From Flagellimonas marinaquae (GTDB lineage: Bacteria > Bacteroidota > Bacteroidia > Flavobacteriales > Flavobacteriaceae): a stretch of 64,000 nt of DNA. The DNA lies in the NCBI RefSeq assembly GCF_023716465.1, contig NZ_CP092415.1, positions 3,664,408 through 3,728,407 of the forward strand, given 5' to 3'. The notes under the pieces were generated by a model. The model saw nothing but the letters and a program-made list of their open reading frames with translations, had not been told where the DNA came from and did no database searches. The translations under genes were made by a program, and so were the position numbers. This document shows positions 46,139 to 55,622 of this stretch, piece by piece; the stretch's first letter is position 1, and each line of letters opens with the position of its first letter.

Positions 46139-47146
46139 TTACTTTTTCTTGAAAAACAATTTTGGAAACAGTTCCTCTGGCTCCTTACTACTAAAGTTAA
46201 GCAACATTGTGGACTTGAAAAAACCAATTCCATATCCGGTAAACTGAATTAAAGCAGCAAATATGGCCAAAAATGACACAATTAGGTTTTTACTTTTGAT
46301 CAATGCATCCAAAAACAGGATCGAAAAATAGAATACATAGAGCAATAATGGCAACCAAAGTCCAAAGATTGAAAGAATGATCGCAACACTCAGTCCCAGT
46401 ATGAACAAAGTAGGGAACCAATAGGTCGGTTTCGCCGTTCCGGGGTGCCATTTGTTCAAAATGGGGCGTACACTGCCAAATTTATTCACCTGAATATAAA
46501 ATTTGTTCCAATCGATACGCCTCTTGTGGTAGACGTAGGCATCTGGAAACAACCTTGTATCGAAACCTGCTTTCCAAATTCGAAAAGTAAGGTCAGGGTC
46601 TTCTCCGGGATGAATCCTGCCAAACCCTCCGGCCTTTTCGAAAGCCTCTCGGGAAATGCCCATGTTAAAGCTACGGGGCTGAAATTTGCCTACTGCTTTT
46701 TTCCCCCCACGAATCCCTCCTGTGGTCAAAAAAGAGGTCATTACATAGTTGATGGCCTTCTGAATTGTAGTAAAAGAAGTGTCGGCGGCATCAGGACCGC
46801 CAAAACAATGGACAAACTCTTTTTTAAGTTCTTTATCGACCTCGGACAAATATTGTTTGGGGAGAATACAATCCGAATCCAAAACTATAAAGTAATTCCC
46901 TTTTGCGCGTTCCATTCCGTAGTTTCTGGAGTCGCCAGGCCCGGAATTTTCTTTGAAATAGTAGGAAATCTGAAGGTTTTCCCGAAAAGAGTTTACAATT
47001 TGCTCAGAACTATCGGCAGATCCGTCCTCCACAATAACCACTTCAAAATCCTCGGCATAATTCTGCGATTGCAAGCTTTCCAATAGCTCACGAACCTCTT
47101 CGGGCCTATTGTAAACCGGAATTATTATGGAAAAAAATGTGTTCAT
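46139..47146 (-). CDS. glycosyltransferase family 2 with C-terminal membrane helices
   Basis: A 335-residue GT-A enzyme. SIIIPVYNRPEEVRELLESL opens the fold, VIVEDGSAD is the nucleotide-sugar site, FIVLDSDCILP the DxD-type metal site and GEDPDLTFRIWKAG the catalytic-base region. Two or three hydrophobic helices follow (about 240-310). It probably adds a sugar to a lipid-linked or envelope glycan at the inner membrane face. ATG 47146 is chosen over the TTG one codon earlier. It lies two bases upstream of ybbR in the same transcript. Confidence 0.85.
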   Translation of the reverse strand: MNTFFSIIIPVYNRPEEVRELLESLQSQNYAEDFEVVIVEDGSADSSEQIVNSFRENLQISYYFKENSGPGDSRNYGMERAKGNYFIVLDSDCILPKQYLSEVDKELKKEFVHCFGGPDAADTSFTTIQKAINYVMTSFLTTGGIRGGKKAVGKFQPRSFNMGISREAFEKAGGFGRIHPGEDPDLTFRIWKAGFDTRLFPDAYVYHKRRIDWNKFYIQVNKFGSVRPILNKWHPGTAKPTYWFPTLFILGLSVAIILSIFGLWLPLLLYVFYFSILFLDALIKSKNLIVSFLAIFAALIQFTGYGIGFFKSTMLLNFSSKEPEELFPKLFFKKK

Positions 47147-47177
47147 CAAAAAGCGAGGTTCTGTGGCGAAACATCAG

Positions 47178-47234
47178 TACGAGCGTAATCCAAAATTTCA
47201 TTGCCTGGTTTGACAAATATTTGGGCTACGCTCG
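47178..47234. repeat. hairpin repeat element
   Basis: TACGAGCGTAATCCAAA (47178-47194) pairs with TTTGGGCTACGCTCGA (47220-47235) with few mismatches, loop about 25 bases. The GCTCGA-type core resembles the elements at 25099 and 59367. It sits between fabI and the glycosyltransferase gene and may weaken read-through. Confidence 0.55.
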
Positions 47235-47263
47235 AATTGATCTTGATTTATTGGAATGTAATC

Positions 47264-48076
47264 TTACTTTGAAAATTCATCGATCACCTCTTGGCTTACA
47301 CCTGTATTGGAGAATCCACCATCATGGAATAGGTTCTGCATGGTAACCTTTTTGGTCAGATCAGAGAAAAGAGATACCGTATAATTTGCACAATCGTCTG
47401 CTGATGCGTTGCCCAAGGGTGACATTTTCTCCGCATAGTTGATAAATCCATCAAAGCCTTTAACCCCTTGCCCTGCCGTAGTGGGTGTCGGTGATTGCGA
47501 AATGGTATTCACCCTTACTTTGTGTTCTTTTCCAAAAAAGTATCCAAAACTTCTTGCAACCGACTCCAAGTACGCCTTGTTATCGGCCATATCGTTATAG
47601 TCCGGAAATGTTCTTTGAGCCGCCATATAGGTCAAGGCAACAATACTTCCCCACTCGTTCATGGCCTCAGCTTTGTATAGCGATTGCATTACTTTGTGAA
47701 AAGACAATGCGGACACATCCCAACCCTTTTCGGTAAAGCTATAGTTCTCGTCCGTGTAATGTCTTCCTTTTCGAACGTTTACGGACATTCCGATGGAATG
47801 TAGCACAAAATCCAGTTTTCCGCCCAAAATTTCCATGGACTGCTCAACGAGATTTTTCAAATCTTCCTCGTTGGTGGCATCTGCAGGAACAATCTGAGAG
47901 TTGGTCTTTTCTGCCAATTCGTTTATTTGTCCCATTCGCATGGCAATGGGTGCATTGGTCAAAACAAACTCACCTCCTTCTTCATGAACGCGTTCTGCGG
48001 TTTTCCAAGCAATGGAATTCGAATCCAAAGCCCCAAAAATGATTCCTTTTTTACCTTTTAAAAGATTGTATGCCAT
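47264..48076 (-). CDS. fabI: enoyl-[acyl-carrier-protein] reductase, FabI type
   Basis: NADH-dependent reduction of enoyl-ACP, the last step of each fatty-acid elongation round. It is 270 residues. The SDR-like start GIIFGALDSNSIAWKTAERV, the LHSIGMSVN strand and the YxxxxxxK-type region AQRTFPDYNDMADNKAYLE match FabI. It is the expected triclosan-target type rather than FabK or FabL. A full -7 element lies at 48104-48111. The preceding gene recN is on the same strand but 202 bases away. Confidence 0.95.
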   Translation of the reverse strand: MAYNLLKGKKGIIFGALDSNSIAWKTAERVHEEGGEFVLTNAPIAMRMGQINELAEKTNSQIVPADATNEEDLKNLVEQSMEILGGKLDFVLHSIGMSVNVRKGRHYTDENYSFTEKGWDVSALSFHKVMQSLYKAEAMNEWGSIVALTYMAAQRTFPDYNDMADNKAYLESVARSFGYFFGKEHKVRVNTISQSPTPTTAGQGVKGFDGFINYAEKMSPLGNASADDCANYTVSLFSDLTKKVTMQNLFHDGGFSNTGVSQEVIDEFSK

Positions 48077-48103
48077 AATTTTTTGCGATTGTTAATTGTT
48101 CGA

Positions 48104-48111
48104 CAAAGATA
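48104..48111 (-). promoter_or_regulatory. -7 element of fabI
   Basis: The - strand reads TATCTTTG, a full match to TAnnTTTG, 27 bases before the ATG. TTA stands 18 bases further upstream in place of TTG. Confidence 0.6.
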
Positions 48112-48140
48112 TTTAAACTAATTGAATGTTAATCCTGCAC

Positions 48141-48205
48141 GAGTATATAGATTCCAGTTATACTCAACTTGTTTGTGCATACAACATCTTCAGATGCTTT
48201 TTTTT
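48141..48205 (+). other. two hairpins with a + strand T-run
   Basis: GAGTATA and TATACTC form a perfect 7-base stem (about 48141-48165). A second small hairpin, CATC-TTCA-GATG, is followed by T8 on the + strand (about 48185-48205). No + strand gene lies upstream, so this terminator-like shape points the wrong way for recN and fabI. Confidence 0.35.
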
Positions 48206-48278
48206 AATAAGGCCCTGAGCTAAATACAAGGTAATGATCAACAATTTTGATAGTGAAATTTCTATAAATCCCATGGTT

Positions 48279-49931
48279 TTACTGCAGCAGCTCCCTGGCG
48301 TGTGCCAAGGCGGATTCGGATAAGGACTTGCCCCCCAACATCTCTGCCAATTCCTGGATACGCTCATCCTTGCTCAATTGTTTAATGTGCGTACTTGTAC
48401 CTTCTGAGCTTTCTTGTTTGTAAACTTTAAATTGATAGCTTCCTTTAGATGCGACCTGCGGCAAGTGCGTAATAGAGAACACCTGCATGGTACTGCTCAT
48501 TTGTTGCATAATTTCCCCCATACGGTTGGATATTTCACCTGAGACGCCCGTATCTATTTCATCGAACATCATGGTCGGCAAACTCTCATATTCCGCCAAA
48601 ATGGATTTTATCGTCAACATTATACGGGACATTTCCCCTCCCGAAGCTACCTTTTTCAACTCTCCATAATTGGAACCTTTATTAGCTGAAAACAAAAATA
48701 CCAAATCATCTTTTCCATTGGTTTTAAATGATTTAGAAGAGTTTACCTCAATTTTAAATGTAGCGGACGGCATGCCGAGCGATGCCAGGTTTTTTTGCAG
48801 CCTTTCGTTCAATTTTGGAATTACAGCTTTTCTGCCTTCACTTATTTTTTTTGCCCAAGCATCCGTTTTTTGCGTGAGCATATCTACCTCTTCTCGTTTT
48901 TGTCCTATACTATCCTCGATATTGGCCACGGTTTCGACCTTTTTGGCCAGTTCCTCGCGAATTTCGATTAAATCCGTTACCGAATCGGTATGGTGTTTTT
49001 TCTGAAGATCGTATAATTGTTGCAATTGACCGTTAACCACTTCCAACCGTTCCGGATCGGCCTCCACTCCATCTTTTAATCGTTCCAGTTCCGAAGCAAT
49101 ATCATCGGTCTCGATCAGAACGGATTGAATTCTATCATACAATGTTTTATAGTCAGTTCCAAAATCCACTAAGCCTTGGAATGCCCGTTTTAGGTCAGTT
49201 AGGCGCCCCACGACCCCTAATTGCTCATCGTTCAACAACTGATGCCCTGCGGACAATTGCTCCATAATCTGTTCCACATTGTTCAGTTGCTCATATTCCT
49301 CCTCCAGTTCTTCCTGCATGCCTTCCTTTAACTTGGCATCCTCAAGCTCTTTCAACAAAAAGGTATTGTAATCCTGCTCTTTATCCGCCTCGGACTGGAA
49401 ATCCACTAATTTTTGGAGTTCTTTCGACACCTTTTTCAGCTCATCCAAGGACTTGGCATAATTAGAAAGATATTCTGCATTGTTTGCAAGGGCATCGAGC
49501 ACCTTCATCTGAAAATCGTTATCGGTAAGCCGCATGGTCTGGTGCTGGGAATGTACATCTACCAATTGATCGCCCAACGATCGCATTACATCAAGGGTAA
49601 CAGGGGAATCGTTTACAAACGCCCTGGATTTGCCACTGGGCAATATTTCCCTGCGCAGGATAGTGGTTTCCTCATAATCAAGGTCATTTTCCTCAAAAAA
49701 TGATTTAAGCTGGTATTTGGATATATCGAATTCAGCTTCGATCACACATTTTTGGTCCTTGCTTTTTAGAGAGGATAAGTCGGCTCGTTTTCCCAAAACT
49801 AGGGACAAACCTCCCAACAGTATGGATTTTCCTGCTCCGGTCTCCCCGGTAATTGTTGTAAAACCGTCGAAAAATGACACACTTACATCATCGATGAGCG
49901 CATAATTTTGAATGGAAAGATTTGCTAACAA
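48279..49931 (-). CDS. recN: DNA repair protein RecN
   Basis: An SMC-like ATPase of double-strand break repair. It is 550 residues, the usual length. The N-terminal FTTITGETGAGKSILLGGL carries Walker A (about 29-36), a long coiled coil covers about 150-370, and the C-terminal half has VASGGEMSRIMLTIK (signature) and MMFDEIDTGVSGE (Walker B), then FSITHLPQVAS. It is probably co-transcribed with the DUF4835 gene 46 bases upstream. Confidence 0.95.
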   Translation of the reverse strand: MLANLSIQNYALIDDVSVSFFDGFTTITGETGAGKSILLGGLSLVLGKRADLSSLKSKDQKCVIEAEFDISKYQLKSFFEENDLDYEETTILRREILPSGKSRAFVNDSPVTLDVMRSLGDQLVDVHSQHQTMRLTDNDFQMKVLDALANNAEYLSNYAKSLDELKKVSKELQKLVDFQSEADKEQDYNTFLLKELEDAKLKEGMQEELEEEYEQLNNVEQIMEQLSAGHQLLNDEQLGVVGRLTDLKRAFQGLVDFGTDYKTLYDRIQSVLIETDDIASELERLKDGVEADPERLEVVNGQLQQLYDLQKKHHTDSVTDLIEIREELAKKVETVANIEDSIGQKREEVDMLTQKTDAWAKKISEGRKAVIPKLNERLQKNLASLGMPSATFKIEVNSSKSFKTNGKDDLVFLFSANKGSNYGELKKVASGGEMSRIMLTIKSILAEYESLPTMMFDEIDTGVSGEISNRMGEIMQQMSSTMQVFSITHLPQVASKGSYQFKVYKQESSEGTSTHIKQLSKDERIQELAEMLGGKSLSESALAHARELLQ

Positions 49932-49977
49932 TATTGAAGAATTTATCCGTAAAGATAATCCTCTTTATAGAACTGCC

Positions 49978-50868
49978 CTAGTATTTTATCTCATTCCAAG
50001 TGCTAGAGTAAAATGGGGCCACCTTGTTCAAGGTTTCTTTAAGTTTTACAACATCCACCTTGGGGCCATCGGAAAAGATGTTTTGGATTTCCTCGGATTT
50101 GGCATCGAAAAAAGTTTGAATCAAAAATGCGTTCGGTCTTCTACTGATCAATGTTTCGAACAGGCGAAGGCTCCCCATAATGATTTGTTTTCCCGTACTG
50201 TTATTGTCCGCCAAAATATCGAGTCCTTTTCTGTGGTAATTGTACATGGCAATCCGATACTCCCTGAAAGAATTGCTCAAAAGATTGTCCACAAGTTCAA
50301 AACGGCTCCTATCCCCGGTTTCTTGACTCCATCCACTATAACTGGAGCTTTGTGCCTGAGTTACGATATTCTGCGCCCTACGATAAAAATCGTTGCCCCC
50401 TTCCAAAGAAAAAGTATCGGCATCCAAACCCAACATAACATAAACATAATACGAAATTACCGCAACCAAATTGGAATCGAATGAGTTTGGGTTGTATACC
50501 AAAGGCTGAAATTCCTGATATTGAAAATTAAAGGCATTGTCCTTGTAATTAAAAACAGGGCTTTCGTAAGATGTATTGAACACCGGTCTGGTGGACTGTA
50601 TTTGGATATTGGCCTCGAAACGGTCCGATTCGTATTGGGTAACCGTGATGAACATACGGGCATTGACCCGTTCGTTTTCCCTGTACACCCTATTCGTCCA
50701 TTTGGTCTTATTCACAAAATCATTGAGCGAACGCTCCAGTGTCCTGAATATCTGCTGATTGGTCTGCCCTACTTGGTCCGAGTTTACAGTCACCTGACAA
50801 TTGAGTTCCTGTGAATAGGTCCTTAAGACAGCAAACAAAAGAAAAATGACAAAAAGTATGTTACGCAT
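49978..50868 (-). CDS. DUF4835 (PorD-like) family protein
   Basis: A 296-residue exported protein (signal peptide, cleavage after TYS near residue 19). Family stretches are ELNCQVTVNSDQVG, NDFVNKTKWTNRVY and VAVISYYVYVMLGLDADTF. DUF4835 proteins are conserved in Bacteroidota and have been associated with the type IX secretion cluster under the name PorD; a direct role is not established to my knowledge. The start overlaps the end of coaBC by eight bases, so they are coupled. Confidence 0.82.
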   Translation of the reverse strand: MRNILFVIFLLFAVLRTYSQELNCQVTVNSDQVGQTNQQIFRTLERSLNDFVNKTKWTNRVYRENERVNARMFITVTQYESDRFEANIQIQSTRPVFNTSYESPVFNYKDNAFNFQYQEFQPLVYNPNSFDSNLVAVISYYVYVMLGLDADTFSLEGGNDFYRRAQNIVTQAQSSSYSGWSQETGDRSRFELVDNLLSNSFREYRIAMYNYHRKGLDILADNNSTGKQIIMGSLRLFETLISRRPNAFLIQTFFDAKSEEIQNIFSDGPKVDVVKLKETLNKVAPFYSSTWNEIKY

Positions 50869-52066
50869 GGATTCTGGAGATAATTTCTTCCCAAATATCG
50901 GAAGCCACTTCGGGCTTCGTTTTCAAATCAAACGTTTTTATCCCCGAATTCTTATCTATAAAGGTAATTTTATTCGTGTGCCCCCCAAATCCCGCGCCAT
51001 CGTCTTTTAATGAATTTAGCACAATGCCGTCCAAATTCTTTCTTTTGAGTTTGTTTTTGGCATTTTCAAGCTCATTTTGAGTCTCTAAGGCAAAACCTAC
51101 TAAGAACTGGGTGGTCTTTACCTCCCCAAGCGACATTAAAATATCCGGTGTACGTTCCAGTTCAATATTTAAATCGTCGTCCTTCTTCTTCAATTTTTCG
51201 GAAGCAATGGACTTAGGACGATAATCTGCCACCGCGGCAGCACATATAGCAATGTCGGCATCCCCATAGTGTTCGTGACAGGCTTCGTACATATTTTGTG
51301 CAGAGGCCACCCGAATCAATTGGATATTATTATGATTTACGTTCAAATGCGTTGGACCTGACACTAAAATTACATTTGCCCCCAGGTCGGCCGCTTTCTT
51401 GGCCAATTCAAAACCCATGGTGCCAGTAGAACGATTGCCCAAAAAGCGAACAGGGTCGATTGCCTCGTGTGTTGGTCCTGCGGTAATCAATACTTGCTTG
51501 CCAGACAAAGGAAGTCCTTTGCTTAAATCATTTTGTACAAAAGAAATTATATTTTCAGGTTCTGCCATTCGGCCTTCGCCATGCAAACCACTGGCAAGTT
51601 CGCCAGACTCGGCAGGAATCAAACTGTTTCCATAGGATTCCAGTTTTTTTATAGAAGCCTCGGTAGAAGGGTGCTTGTACATATCCAAATCCATCGCCGG
51701 TGCAAAATATACCGGACATTTAGCTGACAAATATGTGGCCAACAACAGGTTGTCGCAGGTTCCATTGGCCATTTTGGAAAGGGTATTGGCCGTGGCCGGG
51801 GCTATGATCATGATATCCGCCCAAAGGCCAAGTTCCACGTGGTTGTTCCATGACAGACTCCCGTCTTCCTCATTTATAAAATCGAGCAAGACCGGATTTT
51901 TGGAAAGGGAGGAAAGCGTAAGTGGAGAAACAAAAGAGCTGGCGCTCTGGGTCATAACAACTTTGACCTGTGCACCAGCTTTGATCAGTAACCTTACCAG
52001 AAATGTGGTTTTGTACGCGGCAATTCCCCCGGAAATTCCCAAAAGGATATTTTTACCGCCCAGCAT
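50861..52066 (-). CDS. coaBC: bifunctional phosphopantothenoylcysteine decarboxylase/synthetase
   Basis: Two steps of CoA synthesis: ligation of cysteine to 4'-phosphopantothenate (CoaB) and decarboxylation (CoaC). It is 401 residues. The flavin-binding CoaC half has GISGGIAAYKTTFLVRLL (about 9-26), PATANTLSKMANGTCDNLLL and PAMDLDMYKHP; the CoaB half starts at about 190 with VLITAGPTHEAIDPVRFLGN and has AAVADYRP. Its 3' end overlaps the DUF4835 gene by eight bases and the omega subunit gene lies three bases upstream. Confidence 0.96.
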   Translation of the reverse strand: MLGGKNILLGISGGIAAYKTTFLVRLLIKAGAQVKVVMTQSASSFVSPLTLSSLSKNPVLLDFINEEDGSLSWNNHVELGLWADIMIIAPATANTLSKMANGTCDNLLLATYLSAKCPVYFAPAMDLDMYKHPSTEASIKKLESYGNSLIPAESGELASGLHGEGRMAEPENIISFVQNDLSKGLPLSGKQVLITAGPTHEAIDPVRFLGNRSTGTMGFELAKKAADLGANVILVSGPTHLNVNHNNIQLIRVASAQNMYEACHEHYGDADIAICAAAVADYRPKSIASEKLKKKDDDLNIELERTPDILMSLGEVKTTQFLVGFALETQNELENAKNKLKRKNLDGIVLNSLKDDGAGFGGHTNKITFIDKNSGIKTFDLKTKPEVASDIWEEIISRIHA

Positions 52067-52069
52067 TAC

Positions 52070-52396
52070 TTAAGAGTCTTTCTCTGTGTTTCTATGGTAG
52101 ATTTTATCTTCCAACCACTCTTGTACGGCAAGCGCATGTGGTTTTGGCAGTTTCTCGTAAAACTTGGAAACCTCTATTTGCTCCTTGTTTTCGAATACCT
52201 CTTCCAAGCTATCGCTGTACGTGGCAAATTCCTCTAGCTTTTCCAACAACTCTTTTTTAATATCGGAGTTGATCTGAACCGCTCTTTTTGCCACAATCGA
52301 AATGGCTTCATAAACATTTTCGGTCTTTGCGTCGAACTCGTTTTTGTTAAGAGTAACAGTGGAAACCGGTGCCTTGGTGTTTTTCAAATCTTGCAT
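52070..52396 (-). CDS. rpoZ: RNA polymerase omega subunit, Bacteroidota type
   Basis: A 108-residue protein. AKTENVYEAISIVAKRAVQIN (about 25-45) is the RpoZ/RPB6 helix that folds over the beta' subunit. The C-terminal extension ending EWLEDKIYHRNTEKDS is typical of the Bacteroidota form. It supports assembly of the polymerase. It is three bases upstream of coaBC and 24 bases downstream of bamD in the same run; omega next to coaBC is also the arrangement in many other bacteria. Confidence 0.88.
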   Translation of the reverse strand: MQDLKNTKAPVSTVTLNKNEFDAKTENVYEAISIVAKRAVQINSDIKKELLEKLEEFATYSDSLEEVFENKEQIEVSKFYEKLPKPHALAVQEWLEDKIYHRNTEKDS

Positions 52397-52420
52397 GTGC
52401 AGTGGTTTAAAAACTAATTT

Positions 52421-53245
52421 TTATTTGGACAATGTGGTATTTTGATAAGCGCTCAATTCTTCTCGAACTGTTTCCGCGAGCTTATCAGCTTCTTTCTTAA
52501 ACTGCGTTTCTGGAAAATAACGCATTAAATTTTTATAGGAACTGAGCGCGTCTTCCAAGCGCTCCTTTTTCTTATCCTCCGTACTGTTCAATGCCAACAG
52601 AGTGGAAGCTTCTATCCTGTAGTATAGCGCTTCTTCCCTGTAAATGGAACCTGGATTATCTGTGATAAAATTGTCGAATGCCGTGATGGCGGAAACCAAA
52701 ACCGGCAAGTTAAATTCTCCCAGTTTATTGAACTGCTTGGCAATCTCAATTTGTTTCTTTTCTTTTTTCGCCGTTAACTCCTTGGCCATTGTATTGGCTT
52801 CCTCAAAATACTCCGATTCCGAATAATTATTGATGAATGTCTGGAGTTTTGCCAATGCCTTATCTGTTTCCGACTGATCCAGCGAATACCTCGGGGAAAG
52901 CATATAATAGCTTTTTGCGCCCAAGAAACTGGCTTCTTGGATTTTATCGCTACGTGGATACGACTTTACAAAACGTTCGAACTGGTATCCGGCCAAATAA
53001 TAATCCTTGTTCTTGAAATAAGAATCCGCAAAGAAAAACATAACCCTCTCCCCTTGTGGTTTGCCCACATACTTTGGCGCTATCTGTTCGAACAGACGCA
53101 CCGCTCTTTTATAATCACCTTCGTTATAAAGTTTTTCGGCCATATCGTACTTGGCCTTTACATCGGTTTCCTTAAGTACCTTTTGGTACTCGCTGCAGGA
53201 TACGAGAAAAACTGCTACTAAACAGAAGAGAAGTATTGACCTCAT
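52421..53245 (-). CDS. bamD: outer membrane assembly lipoprotein BamD
   Basis: A 274-residue lipoprotein; signal MRSILLFCLVAVFLVSC with Cys17 at the lipobox. TPR-like pairs follow (AEKLYNEGDYKRAVRLFEQI, FFADSYFKNKDYYLAGYQFE, SEYFEEANTMAKELTAKKEK), the YfiO/BamD fold. As part of the BAM complex it helps insert beta-barrel proteins. I use ATG 53245 as start because it opens the signal peptide; an in-frame ATG four codons earlier is possible. It leads the run into rpoZ and coaBC. Confidence 0.9.
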   Translation of the reverse strand: MRSILLFCLVAVFLVSCSEYQKVLKETDVKAKYDMAEKLYNEGDYKRAVRLFEQIAPKYVGKPQGERVMFFFADSYFKNKDYYLAGYQFERFVKSYPRSDKIQEASFLGAKSYYMLSPRYSLDQSETDKALAKLQTFINNYSESEYFEEANTMAKELTAKKEKKQIEIAKQFNKLGEFNLPVLVSAITAFDNFITDNPGSIYREEALYYRIEASTLLALNSTEDKKKERLEDALSSYKNLMRYFPETQFKKEADKLAETVREELSAYQNTTLSK

Positions 53246-53364
53246 TTTCAAAAACATTTTGCAAAATTAGTGATATTGAATGGATATAAAAAATGAATTT
53301 TACCTCTCAAATGTAAAGGGTACATTGGCCAACACACAACAATTTGTGCAACATTTAACTATTT

Positions 53365-54255
53365 TTAAACAGCGGCCTTGTCCAGTTTTTTCAATGAATT
53401 GTTGATTTTCTCCTTAAGGTTTTGGGAGGCTTCGACCAATGGCAACCTAACAGCGGCTGTGCAGATTCCCTTATGCTCAAAGATACTTTTGATTCCTGCC
53501 GGGTTTCCTTCTTCAAAAATCTGACCCATCAACGGAGATAATGTATGATGGATTTGGAATGCTTTCTTGGCGCTACCATCCAATCCCAATTGTATCATTT
53601 CAGAAAAAAGGGAGGGCAAACCTTGGCCCAAAACGGAAATCACACCGGACCCACCTGCCAGAACGGTAGGTAAAGCTGTGGAATCGTCTCCGGAAATCAC
53701 CAAAAATCCCTCTGGTTTTTGCTGAATGATCTTATCTATCTGAGCCATTTCCCCGCATGCTTCTTTTATGGCCACAATGTTGGGAAAATCCTTTGCCAAT
53801 CTCAACGTTGTCTCGGGCAACATGTTGCTTCCTGTCCTCGAGGGTACATTATAGAGGATTATTGGAACGGGCGATGTGCTGGCAATCTTTTTAAAGTGTT
53901 GATAAATCCCTTCCTGTGTTGGTTTGTTGTAATAGGGCGAAACAGATAAGATCGCATCAAAATCGGAAAGATCTAACATTTGCAGATCTTTGACCACAGC
54001 CATCGTATTGTTCCCGCCAACACCCAAAACCAACGGCAGTCTACCCGCGTTGGTCCGTACTACAACATCGACCACCAATTGTTTATCGGCCGGGGAAAGT
54101 GTGGCCGTTTCGGCCGTTGTGCCCAATACCACCAAATAATCCGTGCCGCCCTGAATATTGTATTCAACAATTTTTGCCAGTGCATTTGCATCCACCGAAA
54201 AATCATCTTTGAAAGGAGTGACCAAGGCCACACCTGTTCCAACAAACTGCTCCAT
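53365..54255 (-). CDS. dapA: 4-hydroxy-tetrahydrodipicolinate synthase
   Basis: Condenses pyruvate with aspartate semialdehyde, the first step specific to lysine and diaminopimelate synthesis. It is 296 residues. [17 protein letters not shown] opens the TIM barrel, [14 protein letters not shown] carries the active-site Thr pair, the catalytic Tyr is in YNVPSRTG and the Schiff-base Lys in VAIKEACG. Ordinary length. The DUF6913-like gene starts upstream and ends four bases before dapA begins, so they are one operon. Confidence 0.95.
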   Translation of the reverse strand: MEQFVGTGVALVTPFKDDFSVDANALAKIVEYNIQGGTDYLVVLGTTAETATLSPADKQLVVDVVVRTNAGRLPLVLGVGGNNTMAVVKDLQMLDLSDFDAILSVSPYYNKPTQEGIYQHFKKIASTSPVPIILYNVPSRTGSNMLPETTLRLAKDFPNIVAIKEACGEMAQIDKIIQQKPEGFLVISGDDSTALPTVLAGGSGVISVLGQGLPSLFSEMIQLGLDGSAKKAFQIHHTLSPLMGQIFEEGNPAGIKSIFEHKGICTAAVRLPLVEASQNLKEKINNSLKKLDKAAV

Positions 54256-54259
54256 TTTA

Positions 54260-54793
54260 TTAAATTTCTTTTAAGACCTTTAAATACTTTTTTAATTCGC
54301 TCTTGAACAATTCAAAATCGTTCAAGGGTGTATTTAAAATCAAATCGTTGACCTTGGGGTCTTGGGCAGCGAGACCGACCTTTAGCCGGGCAGGTGTTTT
54401 AACGGACAACAGCTTCATCATTAAACTATCTCTTTCGTAATAATTGATAAGGATATCGTACTCCCGTCCCAAAAACTCAAGAACATAGCCATTTTCTATT
54501 TGCCCTTTCCAGCCAAGATCCTTGTCCGAAAACATTTGAATGGCGTAGGGCGAGTTTTTATCGTACTCACTTTTATAGCCGATGATCTTAATGGCATTGG
54601 GCCTTAACGAAAACTCTTCGATCAGTTCATAAAAGACCTCCGCTTTGGAGAAACTGTCCACATCCACTATACAGCCAATGCTGGCAACTCCCTTCTCCCT
54701 GGTCACGGACTTAGGAGGTTTTTCCATTTCCTCCTTTAAATATTTTAGCCCGGATTTAACTTTAAATTTGTCTTGGAGTCCTTTCAAAAACAT
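54260..54793 (-). CDS. DUF6913-like protein
   Basis: A 177-residue protein starting [19 protein letters not shown] at ATG 54793. A longer in-frame extension upstream is rejected, as it runs into the divergent nucleotidase gene. [20 protein letters not shown] (about 38-57) and [22 protein letters not shown] stretches give an alpha/beta fold of the family I know as DUF6913, conserved in Flavobacteriaceae next to dapA. The function is unknown. It lies four bases before dapA. The family name is from memory. Confidence 0.68.
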   Translation of the reverse strand: MFLKGLQDKFKVKSGLKYLKEEMEKPPKSVTREKGVASIGCIVDVDSFSKAEVFYELIEEFSLRPNAIKIIGYKSEYDKNSPYAIQMFSDKDLGWKGQIENGYVLEFLGREYDILINYYERDSLMMKLLSVKTPARLKVGLAAQDPKVNDLILNTPLNDFELFKSELKKYLKVLKEI

Positions 54794-54854
54794 ATTTTTG
54801 ATGATTTTTACAAAGGTAAATATTATACCAAGACGACTTAACAAAGATACGCTT

Positions 54855-55622
54855 GTGAAGATTTTAAAAATTAAACACTTTGTTATATTTATAACATTGA
54901 TTGTTGTGGTTTCATGCAAAAATGATGCTGTCCAACTAACAGAAATCAAGGGAAAGCAGATTCCTGTGGACACCACCTTTACCGGAAACGATTCCATTGA
55001 AAAGTATATTGCTCCTTTCCGAAGTAGGATAAATGAAGTACTGGACAGTACATTGGCCTACGCCCCCCAACCTCTTTTATTGAACGATGGGAAACGCAAC
55101 ACATCCATGGGCAACCTAATGGCGGATATCGTTTTTGAAGAAACTGCGCCCGTATTTAATTCCAGAACCGGAAAAGAACTGGATTTTGTTGTACTTAACG
55201 CCGGTGGTGTTCGCTCCATAATCTCGCAGGGCAACGTAAGTGCAAGAAACGCATATGAAGTAATGCCTTTTGAAAACTATATCGTGGTAGTAGAACTGAG
55301 CGGTTCGGCCGCTAGGAAACTTATTGATTTTGTAGCCAAATCTTCGAGACCCCACCCCGTTTCCCGATTACAGATTTTAACGGACAAAAACCGTTCCTTG
55401 GAGTCCGTAAATATTAAAGGGCAACCTTTTGATGAAAGTCGAAATTACTACGTGGCCACCTCCGATTACTTGGTAAATGGAGGTCCGAGCGTTGGCTTTT
55501 TCGACGAAATCGTTTCCACAACAGAAATCGATTATCTTCTGCGCAATGCCATCATCGACCACCTAAAAAAAGTGGATACCCTAAAATCTGAAGTAGACGA
55601 CCGCATAAAACAATTGGATTAA
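54855..55622 (+). CDS. 5'-nucleotidase C-terminal-domain lipoprotein
   Basis: A 255-residue protein that corresponds only to the substrate-binding C-terminal half of UshA-type 5'-nucleotidases: TSMGNLMADIVFEETAP, FVVLNAGGVRSIISQGNVS and YYVATSDYLVNGGPS. The N-terminus (HFVIFITLIVVVSC) is an SPII signal. Start GTG 54855; longer in-frame starts run into the divergent gene. The matching metallophosphatase domain is in the next gene, which begins with no gap, so the pair probably works as a two-chain enzyme. Confidence 0.85.
   Translation: MKILKIKHFVIFITLIVVVSCKNDAVQLTEIKGKQIPVDTTFTGNDSIEKYIAPFRSRINEVLDSTLAYAPQPLLLNDGKRNTSMGNLMADIVFEETAPVFNSRTGKELDFVVLNAGGVRSIISQGNVSARNAYEVMPFENYIVVVELSGSAARKLIDFVAKSSRPHPVSRLQILTDKNRSLESVNIKGQPFDESRNYYVATSDYLVNGGPSVGFFDEIVSTTEIDYLLRNAIIDHLKKVDTLKSEVDDRIKQLD

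Noticed and set aside
54645..54854. Longer N-terminus for the 5'-nucleotidase C-domain gene
   Set aside because: The extension lies on top of the DUF6913-like gene and would bury the signal peptide; GTG 54855 opens the signal directly.
54794..54997. Longer N-terminus for the DUF6913-like gene
   Set aside because: It overlaps the nucleotidase signal peptide region on the other strand and is not like a soluble protein start; ATG 54793 fits the family start.
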